This document shows, one piece after another, positions 54,040-64,000 of a DNA stretch of 64,000 bases. The notes beneath the pieces are model-generated. The model did no database searches. It worked only from the letters and a program-made list of their open reading frames with translations, and was not told the DNA's origin. The position numbers and the translations under genes were made by a program. Source of the stretch: Lineus longissimus (lineage: Eukaryota; Nemertea; Pilidiophora; Heteronemertea; Lineidae); assembly GCF_910592395.1 (NCBI RefSeq), contig NC_088324.1, positions 5,294,953 to 5,358,952 on the forward strand, given 5' to 3'. How positions within the stretch are numbered: position 1 is the first letter of the stretch; the number at the start of each line of letters is the position of its first letter.

Positions 54040-56470
54040 TGGTACCATGGTTCCTGTTCCACTTTCCTTGGTGTTTCGTCGTCGCCGCGCCGACCCGTTT
54101 TTAATTGGGGATGGATTCGCAAGGGAGGTGCGCAAGGGCCAATTCGAAAAAGAGGAAACAGAGCGAGGTCTGGGTCTGCTGCTGCCGACATCATACTCCT
54201 TGCGCAGTGATAGACCTTGCACTGCGTTGGAGGATGCTACTGGTATATGACATCATTGCGAATATGGGAAATCCCCAAACCAAGTCGACTCAGTAATGAT
54301 GTAAAACATGAATCGGCACGTGGCGGATTGATCAATGGGCAGAAATCTTATATTTGTCAGATGAATATTTCAAGATGATGATTAGTATCACGAAAAGCAT
54401 AACTGTAATGACATCGCTGCTTTCTAGTCTATCTGGCCTCAGAATTTACCATGATGCATATACAGGAGCAACTTTAAAAACCGAATGGTTTGACAATATA
54501 AGAACCAAATGGTGATTGTCATCAATCAATGAATTCAGCTAATTCGATCAGTCTTTTATCATTGGATCTGATCAAAACAGTTTAGATAGACTTGAAAATT
54601 TGGAGTGAACTCTGCAATTCTTACCAAAACTACTTCTTTTAATAAATGGTGTGTGTCTCCTACCTATTCCTTCTTTGATTACATGCAGAACTTGGCATTG
54701 CATGAAAAATGTCATGAAAAACCTATCTTTTTAAATCCTGTTATTAATATTCAAATGGAACAGAATCATATTCTGGTCCACTCTTCGACTTTTTGTGTAA
54801 AAAAATGAACTCTTTGTTTCACGTGCCTGTGACAAGAGAGGCCAGGTGGATGTTGAAAATGAGTTAAATTCCGTGATATCTATAAAACTTCAAAGTTCAG
54901 TGCATACCTCGTGATATTATCGGCACTGTAAATATTCTTTTTTCTACAACGTACTGTATGAATATATTATTTGATATCAAGCCAAATCATGGATGCCCGC
55001 ATTAGTAGAAACAATGTACATTTTTAATGTTTTTCCTGATATTTTCAGTAACGTGACATTTTCATGAAATTTTCTGACAAGAACAGGATTGCTATATTCA
55101 GTCGGGTAAATAGCAAGGGCCAGTCCCGTGAAATTCCATCATGATCAAACTCACTATATACGTTCTTTTTTGGTTAGAAGCTGTAGTATGAGGTTAAGTT
55201 AGAAGAACAGGTGAGCAGATAATCTTCAGACCACCTTTTGTCGCGGGCGTGACCACCAAAACGAGAGATTATTGTTCCATGCAATCATGTTCACTGGTCG
55301 CAGCAAAAAACGGATATTTCGCCTGGGGTGTGTTTGCCTCGAGCCACACTCGGCGACTGGTTGTCGCTGCCTAACTTACTTCTATGAAACTTGTCCCGCA
55401 GCATGACGAGGCTCGTGATAATTCTAGCCCTGTGAGCACCGTTTGTGATACCCAGTTCCAAGACATCCTTCTCACTCAGATGAAGGATTGACTAAAAATA
55501 AAATAAGAAATAGCGGTAGCATAAAATCGTCTCAAACTTTGATGGTTGATACCGACCGAGGCGCGGGAAGGGCATTGTATTGCTCATACAATTATCCGCC
55601 TTATCGACACCATTCTGTCCACGCTGTGTACACGTATCATGATAACTCACTTTTAAGATAGACAAGATAGCAGCCAATGTTTGGTGAGACTGGTATATGT
55701 TTGATTCCAAGATATAACACAGCCCGTATCACTCAGACACTCTCATTTCATCTAACAAACTGTCAATTTACGATGATTTATAAGCCACGGCACTCGTGCC
55801 TTGTAAGTGCACAGTAATTTGTCTTCTGAATAAATGCCTTGATTACCCTCAAGGGACTCCAAGTTGAACAAATATTGAATGAAATCAGCAACACTAATTC
55901 CACGCCAGCAAATGAGTCACATTCCACATTTTTAGTTCAACTGATATTAGTATGAGTTTTACTAGCAGTGTATGACCAGTCATACACAACTGAATACACG
56001 GTTAATTCTAGTTATACATGTACTTCAATTCTCGGATAAAATCTCCTCATTACGCAACCAGTGAGAAGAACTACAGCGTTGAAAAAGGACATCAGTTTAA
56101 CCGAAATAATTTCGGTTGAACTCAAAATAATTCATGTTCAACTGAAAAAAAATGAAGCAATTCTGACCGTCTCGTCTCGCAATGATGTTTAAACGCATGT
56201 TACAGAGTTTGGTCGATGATTTTCCTACGTGAAATTTTTTGTCGAATCAATTAAATCTACAAGTGCATAATAACGATCACACTGTGTAACTTATGAATGT
56301 AATCGGCTACTTCTATGGAGGTGACAGTTGGCAATCTTTGTCTCATCGTCGAGATATCATCAGTTGATTCCGAAGAAAGATCGTGATACGACAAATTTCT
56401 GTGGTGGATAACGAAATTGACTGTGAATTGTTTAGAATAATCGGCGCCCGGTTGTGGCCAATTTAACCCC
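54040..56470. other. No gene seen; upstream of the BCAR3-like gene
   Basis: Overlapping short ORFs near 54,003-54,296 reflect a GC-richer stretch (TCGTCGCCGCGCCGACCC) just upstream of the TATA box. The remainder is AT-rich. Confidence 0.45.
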
Positions 56471-56476
56471 CGTGTG

Positions 56477-56521
56477 TGGCCTAAAGGTTTTAGAGTAGGG
56501 CCTAAAGGTTTTAGAGTAGGC
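56477..56521. repeat. Direct repeat GGCCTAAAGGTTTTAGAGTA, two tandem units
   Basis: Two adjacent units of 22-23 bp, identical over 20 bp. Confidence 0.85.
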
Positions 56522-56890
56522 CCAATTCTGCATTTTAATGGAGTCACCATTGTATTGGGCATGACAACTATTTAAATCTTTTATATAAATATAGAGTGGT
56601 GTTGCGGCTTTTGTTTGAGTTTTTTGCCCTCGAAATTTTACTAAGAGAACATTTGCAATCTCACAGACACTAGTCTATGTCAACTTCCTGTTGAGCTATA
56701 AATAGCAGGCGGGGCCTGCTCACCGCGTAAGTGCACAGAAGAAGCTGGTACTTTGCTCAAATAATCGTCAGAGCTACCCCTTCACAAAATACCTCGGACA
56801 TTTACATTTGAACAAGTAGCAATAGGGGAGAGTAGGCCAATCTGTATCCATGGCAATCCCCCTAAATTGAAGAGCTAGTTTGTTTGGTTT

Positions 56891-56892
<2 letters not shown>

Positions 56893-56921
<29 letters not shown>

Positions 56922-56922
56922 G
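56893..56922 (+). repeat. 30-nt G homopolymer
   Basis: An unbroken run of 30 G. It may be genuine and able to form a G-quadruplex, or have an inexact length from sequencing or assembly. Shorter C runs occur near 24,480, 39,986 and 57,412. Confidence 0.95.
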
Positions 56923-56929
56923 CTACGAT

Positions 56930-58900
56930 CCGGACCTGATCACCACTGGCTAGTGATACAATGTATCTTATTGCAAACAAAAGCAGCTTTCAGATGGTTT
57001 TTTAATGCATTTAGACATGTTTGAGGGCCAAGAAAGCAGAAAGTGGCGTCCCCCAACCACTTCCAAAAAGCTAGCTAGAGAGCCAAGGACCTCCGTCTCG
57101 GCGATGGTGTACAAGCATCGAAGAGGATTTCACAAACTGTCATCTATATATCACAGTACCTGGAGATTGTCTTTAGTTTCACATTTGTCCACACTGTGGA
57201 CCACAGTGGCGTGTTCTGTAAATTCGAATCCAGTGAACAGATTGTTCGAACTTTTAAATTGTTATTTTAAAACCGATGGATATTCGGATTGATTTTACAG
57301 TAACCAGCCTGGTTACTCGAAGGATTGATGTCGGCCAGGGGGCTGATGAACCCCACAGTTATCTATTTCCGATGTCAGTCAACGTAGAATACCCACCCAA
57401 TACTCCAAAAGCCCCCCCCCCCCCCTTATTATAGATATGCAAACTGTGTGGGTTGCCTTATCATCAACGATCAGCTTTGTCCACGGGGTAACGAACTCTC
57501 ACATCGCCCACGCGAAAATCTTACCTCGACTCCAGTGTACCTCCTGAAAGTGTGGTTGTACTGTGACAGTTGTATCCTCTCTAGCCAGAGGGCGATTCCT
57601 ATGTGCGGGGTACCCATCATCTCTCTCACGTGTATGCAAGACCGTAGCCGATACACTAGTGGGGGCTTTCCGAAGGCGGTCTGATTTTCATATCGCTGAA
57701 AGAAGAGAATATAAGAGGCCTACATGTATATTATGACGTCAGGATCTCAAGATTTTGCACCTGCATGCCGAAGAGCAGTCCACTATAATCTAAATCTCAT
57801 GGTCTTACATACCTGTTAAATGTAGGTATATTCTAGATCTCGTTAAGATGAAAGAAAAAAGATGTTGGTCAAAGATAAGGGCAGTGCCCCTAAGGCAGGG
57901 CGTTGCCTATTGACGCCTACTAGTCCTAGCTGCATGATGAGTAATTCTTCAACACAACTGAGGCAAGAGCCGCCTAAATCCTACCACAAAGAGGCCTCTC
58001 TCCGCATCAGATCTCCCCGCTCCACGTGAATACCATGTAGGTTACACCGTATATATATACTGTGGAAGAGGAGACGAGTACGACTCGAGTCAGAGGTAGA
58101 ACGGCGAGATCTCACGGGAACTCCAATTCCAAGAGCAAAAGATTGTCACATTGCCGTCTTAGGAGTGATACCCGATCCGTTAACACAGCACTTAAACTTT
58201 CGCCTCATGGTATAAGTTCCCGTCAGTTCACGCGCCTCGTGTGCATGAAGACTGTACAAGATAAACGAGGCCTACGTCCTTTTGAACATCTTACCTCCAC
58301 AGCCACAGCAGCACCACGAAAATACGAATATAGGCCTGCAGGCCTTATCAGCAGACTAGACAAACACTTGATACATTCAAAGAAATAATTGATAGATAAA
58401 AAAGACATGCAGCCACTTGTTTCTATTTTTGTTTAGAAACTGGGCCAAGTATTCGAAGATCACTCGCACTTCTGTGTTTGAGGACGGGAGGGGGGAGGGG
58501 GACTATGCTGCGAACAAAATATTTCTGGTAAGATTTTAATAGCAACACGTTGGAAAATTGTTTTTCTAGTCCAAATTTTCCGATATTCAAAGCAGAATTT
58601 TCGCTGCCGTTAAAAACCGTGCTTCCGCCACGCTTCAGCCTTATGAAGTTCAGTTTTGTGTGCAGGGCCGGAGAAGCGAACATTTACCCCTTATCTCCTC
58701 AGGATGCCATTCACCAGGAACGAGATTTGAGAACTACCAGTACAAGTAATCCCTTTAAACTGCCGTCGCCACGAAGTTCAACACGCCACGCTTGTCTTGT
58801 AAACTCCTAGCATGCAATCAGGGTCTGGTTGGACAAACACGTTAAGTTACTGACGTTTAGTGGTGTAAGTTCCTTCAGTTATCGTCAGTTAGTCACTATT
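56930..58900. other. No confident gene
   Basis: ORFs at 57,005-57,292 and 58,062-58,388 (plus) lack known motifs and were not accepted. Confidence 0.4.
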
Positions 58901-58908
58901 CGAGAGGG

Positions 58909-60460
58909 CCATATGAATAAATAGAAGTACTTACTTTTACCTCACAATTTTAAGTATTTACTACCATTTATATGAATAATAATTTAGTAAACAGTTTTAG
59001 TAAATACTATTTGCCAATAGTAAAAGTTTGTACTATTTACTAGTACAGTAGTTACTCCGAAAATAGTACATACTATAGTCAGTATGAATAAAGTTGAGTA
59101 TTTACTAATGTTTTTCAAGTAGATACTATAAATTTTAAAGGTAGCTTCAGACCTACCTTGGAAGTCGGAGTGACCAGAAGCAACTTTTTTATGATGGAAG
59201 CATTTTTGCAAATTCCGCGCCAGAGAAGGTGTATGCCCAAAAGCGAACTTGCGAGGAGAAGAAATATAGAACTTATTTCCGATTTGACGAGAAAAATGTA
59301 ATTTGGATGGCTGAACACTTTATGAATGATTCGACTAGAGAAACTATAGGAATGCGTGCAATTTTCGAGTCTTGAATGTGGTTCGATCGGCTCGCATCCA
59401 GATCCGATCCAAATGTGTTTTTTTCGCCTGCCGTCTAAATGGCCTTTCTGAGGAACAAAGAAGTTTGAGGAGAAGAACCCCTTACCAAACTTGTCATGGA
59501 TCTGATCACTATGAGTGCGGTGAGCACAGGACACAAACAAGAAGGGACTACTTTAGTAGAAGTAGGTGCTTTGAAGTAAAAGTACATTACCAGCTATTGC
59601 GGGCCTAGCCAATCAAGCCAATTAGTGCACCTGCTTAATTGGTCCTGGCAAGCCTAATGGAAAATGCATAGGAAATATCAATAAAGTTGGCTTTTTGGGC
59701 GGGGGTTAAAAATAATCCCAACTCCCGACTTCTGACATAATTCTATATATGTCTAGGTATTTACTGGCAAAATTTGGAGTGATTTGGATGGAAATTCGAT
59801 GTGTCCATCTATAGGTTGAAAATTTTGGTAAATCTGTAATGCTTCACTCGTAGCCCGTAGTGTAAATTCCTGAGAAAGTGGGTTTTGGGGGCTTTTCTAG
59901 CTGCGCTAGCTCCGAAACTATACATTTGATACAAACTCCCGACTTCAGACGTGGTTGATATAACTCTTAGGATTATATGCCCAAGATTTCAGCTTTATTG
60001 GAGAAAAATTCATAGTGTCCATAGGGGGGTTGAAAATTGGAGGATTTTCAATTTTTTTCCCAACAAATATGCGAAAAATATTACTTTCCACCTAGAATTA
60101 ATCAAAATTTCGCAAACTATCATAAAGTACTTCCTTGCAACAATCATTTGTGAAGCTTTCAAAACTTTTGGCTGATTTATTTGACCCTAAATCAGCAAAA
60201 ACCAAACATTTTAGTGTTTTTATGCACCAATGCACAGGAGGCTAATTGCCAGATTAATTCACACCTTTCCAATCTCAAACAATAGGAATGATGGAGTCTC
60301 CCTCTATTCAAAACAGAGTGTGCTAGGCCCGCAATAGCTGGTAATGAAAAGTTTTGAAATGAAGTATTTACTTTTACTTTAAGTATAATACTAACCAGTA
60401 GATAATTTTACTACTTACTTCTACTAGCAAGTAAATACCCTTTTTTATTCATATGACCAA
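58909..60460. mobile_element. Outer TIR element with AGTA/TTTAC-rich ends, about 1.55 kb
   Basis: Left end CATATGAATAAATAGAAGTA and right end ending TTTTTTATTCATATG are inverted, with TTTACT/AGTAAA-type repeats extending about 150-200 bp inward on both sides. A possible coding remnant in the plus strand (EEKKYRTYFRFDEKNVIWMA, about 59,240-59,300) has a faint Harbinger-like look, too weak to name. A second element is inserted near the right part. Confidence 0.55.
59588..60343. mobile_element. Inner MITE nested in the outer element, 756 bp
   Basis: Left end TACCAGCTATTGCGGGCCTA and right end TAGGCCCGCAATAGCTGGTA are perfect inverted repeats over at least 23 bp. Inside are two diverged units about 180 bp apart that both read AACTCCCGACTTC...ATCTATAGGTTGAAAATT-like. 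Flanks are ACAT and ATGA, so the target duplication is probably AT or none visible. Confidence 0.85.
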
Positions 60461-61720
60461 TCTTTTGAACAATCCCGGGCGGTCTCGGAAATGTCACAGC
60501 TGATAATAAAATTGTAATGCTATGGACTATTTAGTGCTGACATGGCTGAATATGTTATGTTATAGCAAAAATCTACGAATACAACTTTAGCATACTTACA
60601 GTAAACACTTCGGTGGATCTCCATCCTTAGTAAACAGTGTCTTTCAAAAGGGATAGTAAGGCCGTTAAACCTGCCCTCCAGTTTATCTCCTTCTTATACA
60701 CCTTTTGGTCGTTCAGTACATATCTGTAGGTCTAGGCACCGCACCTGTGCTTAAAGTCAATCAAACTTTGTTAGATAACAATACGAAATACATACATTCA
60801 TTTTAGGCCTAGGCCTACCTGCAAAGGGAGACACAAACATCACCCTTATCATCGTAGCATTGTGGCCGGCAGCCACGTTGGTTTAAATTTTGCTGAGTCA
60901 TCGAGAAATATTGCCAATACTTTTTCTCTCTTGCATTGATTTTGCACTTCAATATGGGAGGGAGGTATGCATACGAATTTTGGGAAAAAGGAATTATTAG
61001 CAGAAATGAGACCCAAATAATGGGAGGCTGTTCTCAGTCTAAAGAACAAAGACCACACTTTCAACATTGAAAATAGTATTCATTTCTGCGTTCTAATTGC
61101 TTTACAGGATTTCAAGTTCTAGCCAAAATGGTGGTGCTGCAACTGAAGTGTCGGTGGAACATAAAAGGCTTATTTTGGCTGACACAACAAACATACACAT
61201 ATCTATGGCCATGTCAGTTCTTCGCTGCCGCATTTTCTTTAGGGCCTAGACCCTGACACTATTTCCAGGAAGCGGCATGGTGACCTTCCTTCAATGCGCC
61301 ATACATGGCCGCAAAGTGAATAACACATCCAATCATACGTTATATTTGGGAGGGGGGGACTAATACTGTAAAATACAGCTCTCCCTAGAAATTTTTTATA
61401 TAATACATGGGTAAATCTCTGTCTATACTTGCCAAGAGTTAATATTAATTGAATCAAACAACTGCGGGTTCAGATCCACCGACAACAGCAACGATCATGG
61501 TAATCACGCACGTGGCAGCCTCCGTCCCTGCTTGAATATGCTATATGCCATTTCAATTTTATATGACTTTTAGACCCTCTTGTCACTCGAAATTTGGTCA
61601 CATAATTAAAATTGTACATTGAAAGTGAGTACGAATCCGTGTTCGCGGCATGGGAGCTAATGCTAGTCCACCGAGGCTAACGAAACGAGCTCACGTGTAT
61701 GGCGGGGGTGGACAAAATTC
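60461..61720. other. No gene seen
   Basis: AT-rich, with two overlapping TAGGCCTA octamers at 60,804-60,817. Confidence 0.5.
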
Positions 61721-61724
61721 TAAA

Positions 61725-62106
61725 TTAGGGGTGAGCATGAATCTTAATTTTTCCCGCGCATAAATTAACCAATCAATACACTGGCTATCCCGAATATTAT
61801 GCCCCGCCATAAAGCTGAATAAGTGGTGCACGTCCATTCGGCAAAAACATATAACCAATCAGATACACGTGGCTGTGAATTGCGGGCTGAAGTGTGATTT
61901 ATCGAAGCCGGAAGTGTGATTTTGCGATTTATGCCGTGCCATAAATACAAGGACATGTCCAGTTCTGTTTGGTCTAATTTAGGCGAGGTATCATGATTCA
62001 TGCTTTATGCAAAGGCATATTTTGGAGATCCGAGGTTTTGATTGGCTGATTTGTCATCATAATTTGGAATTATGCCGACAATAATTCATATTCATGTTCA
62101 CCCTTA
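61725..62106. mobile_element. PIF/Harbinger-type MITE, 376 bp plus TTA duplications
   Basis: TTA at 61,725-61,727 and 62,104-62,106 flank inverted ends GGGGTGAGCATGAATCTTAA and ATTCATATTCATGTTCACCC. A three-base TTA/TAA duplication and a GGG start are typical of PIF/Harbinger. The interior has no transposase frame. Confidence 0.75.
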
Positions 62107-62422
62107 ATTCTGAAATATGTCCATTCCGGCCAGCCATACACGTGGGACGGACCATCCCTTCATTGGACCATCTCCTCATTGCTTTCCACTGTATTTTTCG
62201 ATATATTTCTGCGAACACAGGGGAGGTTAAATTTGGGGAACAGTGAAAAATTGAAGATTGTTCGTTGAGTCTATTTCAATTGTATCGTTTAGATAAGACA
62301 GAAAAGATTCAGTAAGAAACAAACATTCAAGTCCCACCCAATGCAGGAAAGGGTAAAACAATTATTTTGAAAACCGTTTCTGCATTTGAAGATAATGTCA
62401 CTCCAAGCACTAAAAAACTTAC

Positions 62423-62497
62423 CTTTAGGTATGTATAACACGCGCACATTCCGAGTAACGTATCCTCCGCGAATTTTTCCTTCGAACTAATGTCCAT
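62423..62497 (-). CDS. Possible first coding exon, 25 codons, unassigned
   Basis: ATG 62,497 (context TTTAAATGGAC) starts MDISSKEKFAEDTLLGMCAC, then YTYLK and a strong donor AAAG|GTAAGT at 62,422. It ends in phase 0, whereas the SH2 exon of the BCAR3-like gene needs phase 2, so it cannot be its direct alternative first exon without another exon between. It may start that gene's longer isoform or a different gene. Confidence 0.35.
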
Positions 62498-62499
62498 TT

Positions 62500-64000
62500 A
62501 AAACGTGTCCTTCAAATAGTCACGGAAGCGTCCCCTTGATGAGTCTTGATAGAATGCGTTGACGAACAGCCTCACGGAAGTGAATGGCGAACTCTTCATC
62601 TCATGGCATGCTATAGCTGATGCTACTGCGCACGCTACTGTGTTTTAGCAGGAAGGTAAATGAATGAGAATTGGCGGACTGTCGGATAACGAACAGTCAA
62701 AAATAGAAGACAACCTAAAATACCCATCCTGCCCCGTAATGCATTGTCACTGCTCAGTGGGTCCTGAATGGGGCAGGGCGTTCAGTGTATCAAATACCTT
62801 CGTCTTTCGTAAAAGCGCCAGGTCCTGAGATATGCGGAGTGAAAATAATGAATAAGTTATGGTCTTGTCCGCGTCGATAGGTATCCTGTGTTTGTCCATA
62901 TTTATCCATGTTGGAGATGAATTCATCATGCTTAAAATAGACAGTGGTGCGAATTGCCTGCGCTCAGAGATGAACCCTTGCGAGTTATTCTAATTCACTT
63001 GCTTTCAGGATGATCTTCTTTTCGAACTTGAAATCTTATTATGGTGGCCAACACCACAACTTTACTGCTTTCAGAAGTTAGTACCCCCTCCCTTTCTGAA
63101 ATCAGCACTAATTTCAAATAACAATCGAGGATATGACTAAGCGTTTTTACTCCACTGCAATTTGCAAATGCACTTCAGATTCAGGCAACAAATAACGGTT
63201 GATTTTTTTCAGAACAATAATTTCTAAATAATTAAAATGTGATTTCAAATGACAAATAACAACAGGATCCCTTGTATTGTTTGGTGTCTTGAATAATTCA
63301 TAGTTTCAGCTATCAAAGACCCCCTTCATTGATGAGCCGCAAAATGTCCATCACGACCATCGTACAACTTTGAGGTACCTAATATATCAGCATTCATTAC
63401 GCTGGTTAGCAAGGCCTTTGCCTTCTTTTAATTACCAACCTATTCCACTTGATTGTCCTTGTCTGACCTGGTGGAATTATCATGACTTTTGTTATCCACC
63501 CCTCCCCTAGAGATTCATCCCCGACACGGCGCCTAGGCGTGTTCAGGAGACCGTATACCTGAAATGCGAGGTCTGAGACAATTGTGCTTGGTGCGTGGTT
63601 GGTGCTGATCGCCGTGGTGATCTCAGCCATTATAGTTCACGAGAACTTTCCATGCAACCTGAACTTTTTTCATCGGCACAAAAACATGCACCAACGCCAA
63701 GAAATGCCCAATGCCCAATGCCCAATGCTGACGTGGTTAACAAGTTTGATACTGCGGCAGTGTTTAGGGGCCTAAATAATAGGCCAACTGGCACGGCGTT
63801 AACGGAGAACAATTCATTATGCCTGAACGCATGCGAATACCGTTTTGGCGGGTGTCGGTTGAGCAGCCATGGCAGTTGCTCTTCGGGTTGATGATTGAGT
63901 TGCACGTTGCTTGGAATATGTTGGACATCAATCTACAACGGTATTTGCATAAAGCAGGCCTAAAAGTTGAGAAGACTCACCTCTGCTCTTGATGAACTAC
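62500..64000. other. No confident gene to the window edge
   Basis: GC-richer sequence near 62,560-62,640 could be a promoter or UTR for the preceding exon. At the edge a minus-strand donor CAGAG|GTGAGT (63,980) could end an exon entering from outside; too little is visible to call it. Confidence 0.35.

Noticed and set aside
58062-58388. 108-aa plus ORF, Arg/Ser-rich
   Set aside because: No homology recognised, and rich in simple composition; insufficient for a gene call.
1-64000. CRISPR arrays, bacterial operons or ribosome binding sites
   Set aside because: The sequence is clearly animal nuclear DNA with introns; the tandem repeats seen lack spacer structure.
63981-64000. Exon end with donor GTGAGT at the right edge (minus strand)
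   Set aside because: Only 20 bases are visible, so frame and identity cannot be judged.

Overview
The window is animal nuclear DNA, most likely from a marine invertebrate. Genes have introns with GT-AG borders. About half the window is mobile-element debris: piggyBac, Helitron with an RPA gene, BEL/Pao, an L2/CR1-like LINE, tRNA-derived SINEs and many TIR elements. The one confidently named host gene is a bilaterian NSP-family adaptor (BCAR3/SH2D3-like). The exact phylum cannot be read from the sequence.

Layout. 1-3.6 kb: the end of an unknown ORF, then a complete piggyBac element with TTAA duplications and a frameshifted transposase. 3.7-6.5 kb: a 61-bp tandem repeat, then a long ORF with a FEN1/XPG-like PIN nuclease core. 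6.8-7.7 kb: two exons of an unidentified plus-strand gene. 8-11.4 kb: leader and decayed gag of a BEL/Pao retrotransposon, which stops at about 11,435 where a 5'-truncated Helitron begins (Rep, Pif1-type helicase, RPA; to 16.5 kb). 17-24 kb: intergenic DNA filled with a dispersed repeat that ends in a hairpin plus CTAA, foldbacks and a SINE. 24-32 kb: at least four small minus-strand exons of an unidentified gene, whose introns hold at least six TIR elements. 33.5-34.9 kb: a LINE 3' end and an unidentified ORF with one in-frame stop. 35-44 kb: largely empty, with inverted minisatellites, a duplicated C-terminus-like module, an LTR-like promoter and a SINE. 44.7-53.9 kb: the minus-strand BCAR3/SH2D3-like gene, four coding exons with matching phases and a predicted 729-aa protein, with a TATA box upstream of its short first exon. 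54-64 kb: its upstream region, with nested TIR elements, a Harbinger-type MITE, a 30-nt G tract and another possible first exon at 62.4 kb.

How parts relate. The BCAR3-like protein should link an SH2 phosphotyrosine-binding domain to a Cas-binding, catalytically inactive Cdc25/RasGEF-fold domain at adhesion sites. In the Helitron, Rep would nick and join DNA, the helicase would unwind it and the RPA-like protein would bind single strands. This copy is broken and would need a functional relative. Coordinates of TIR elements come from reading terminal repeats by eye. Splice sites are predicted from sequence only.
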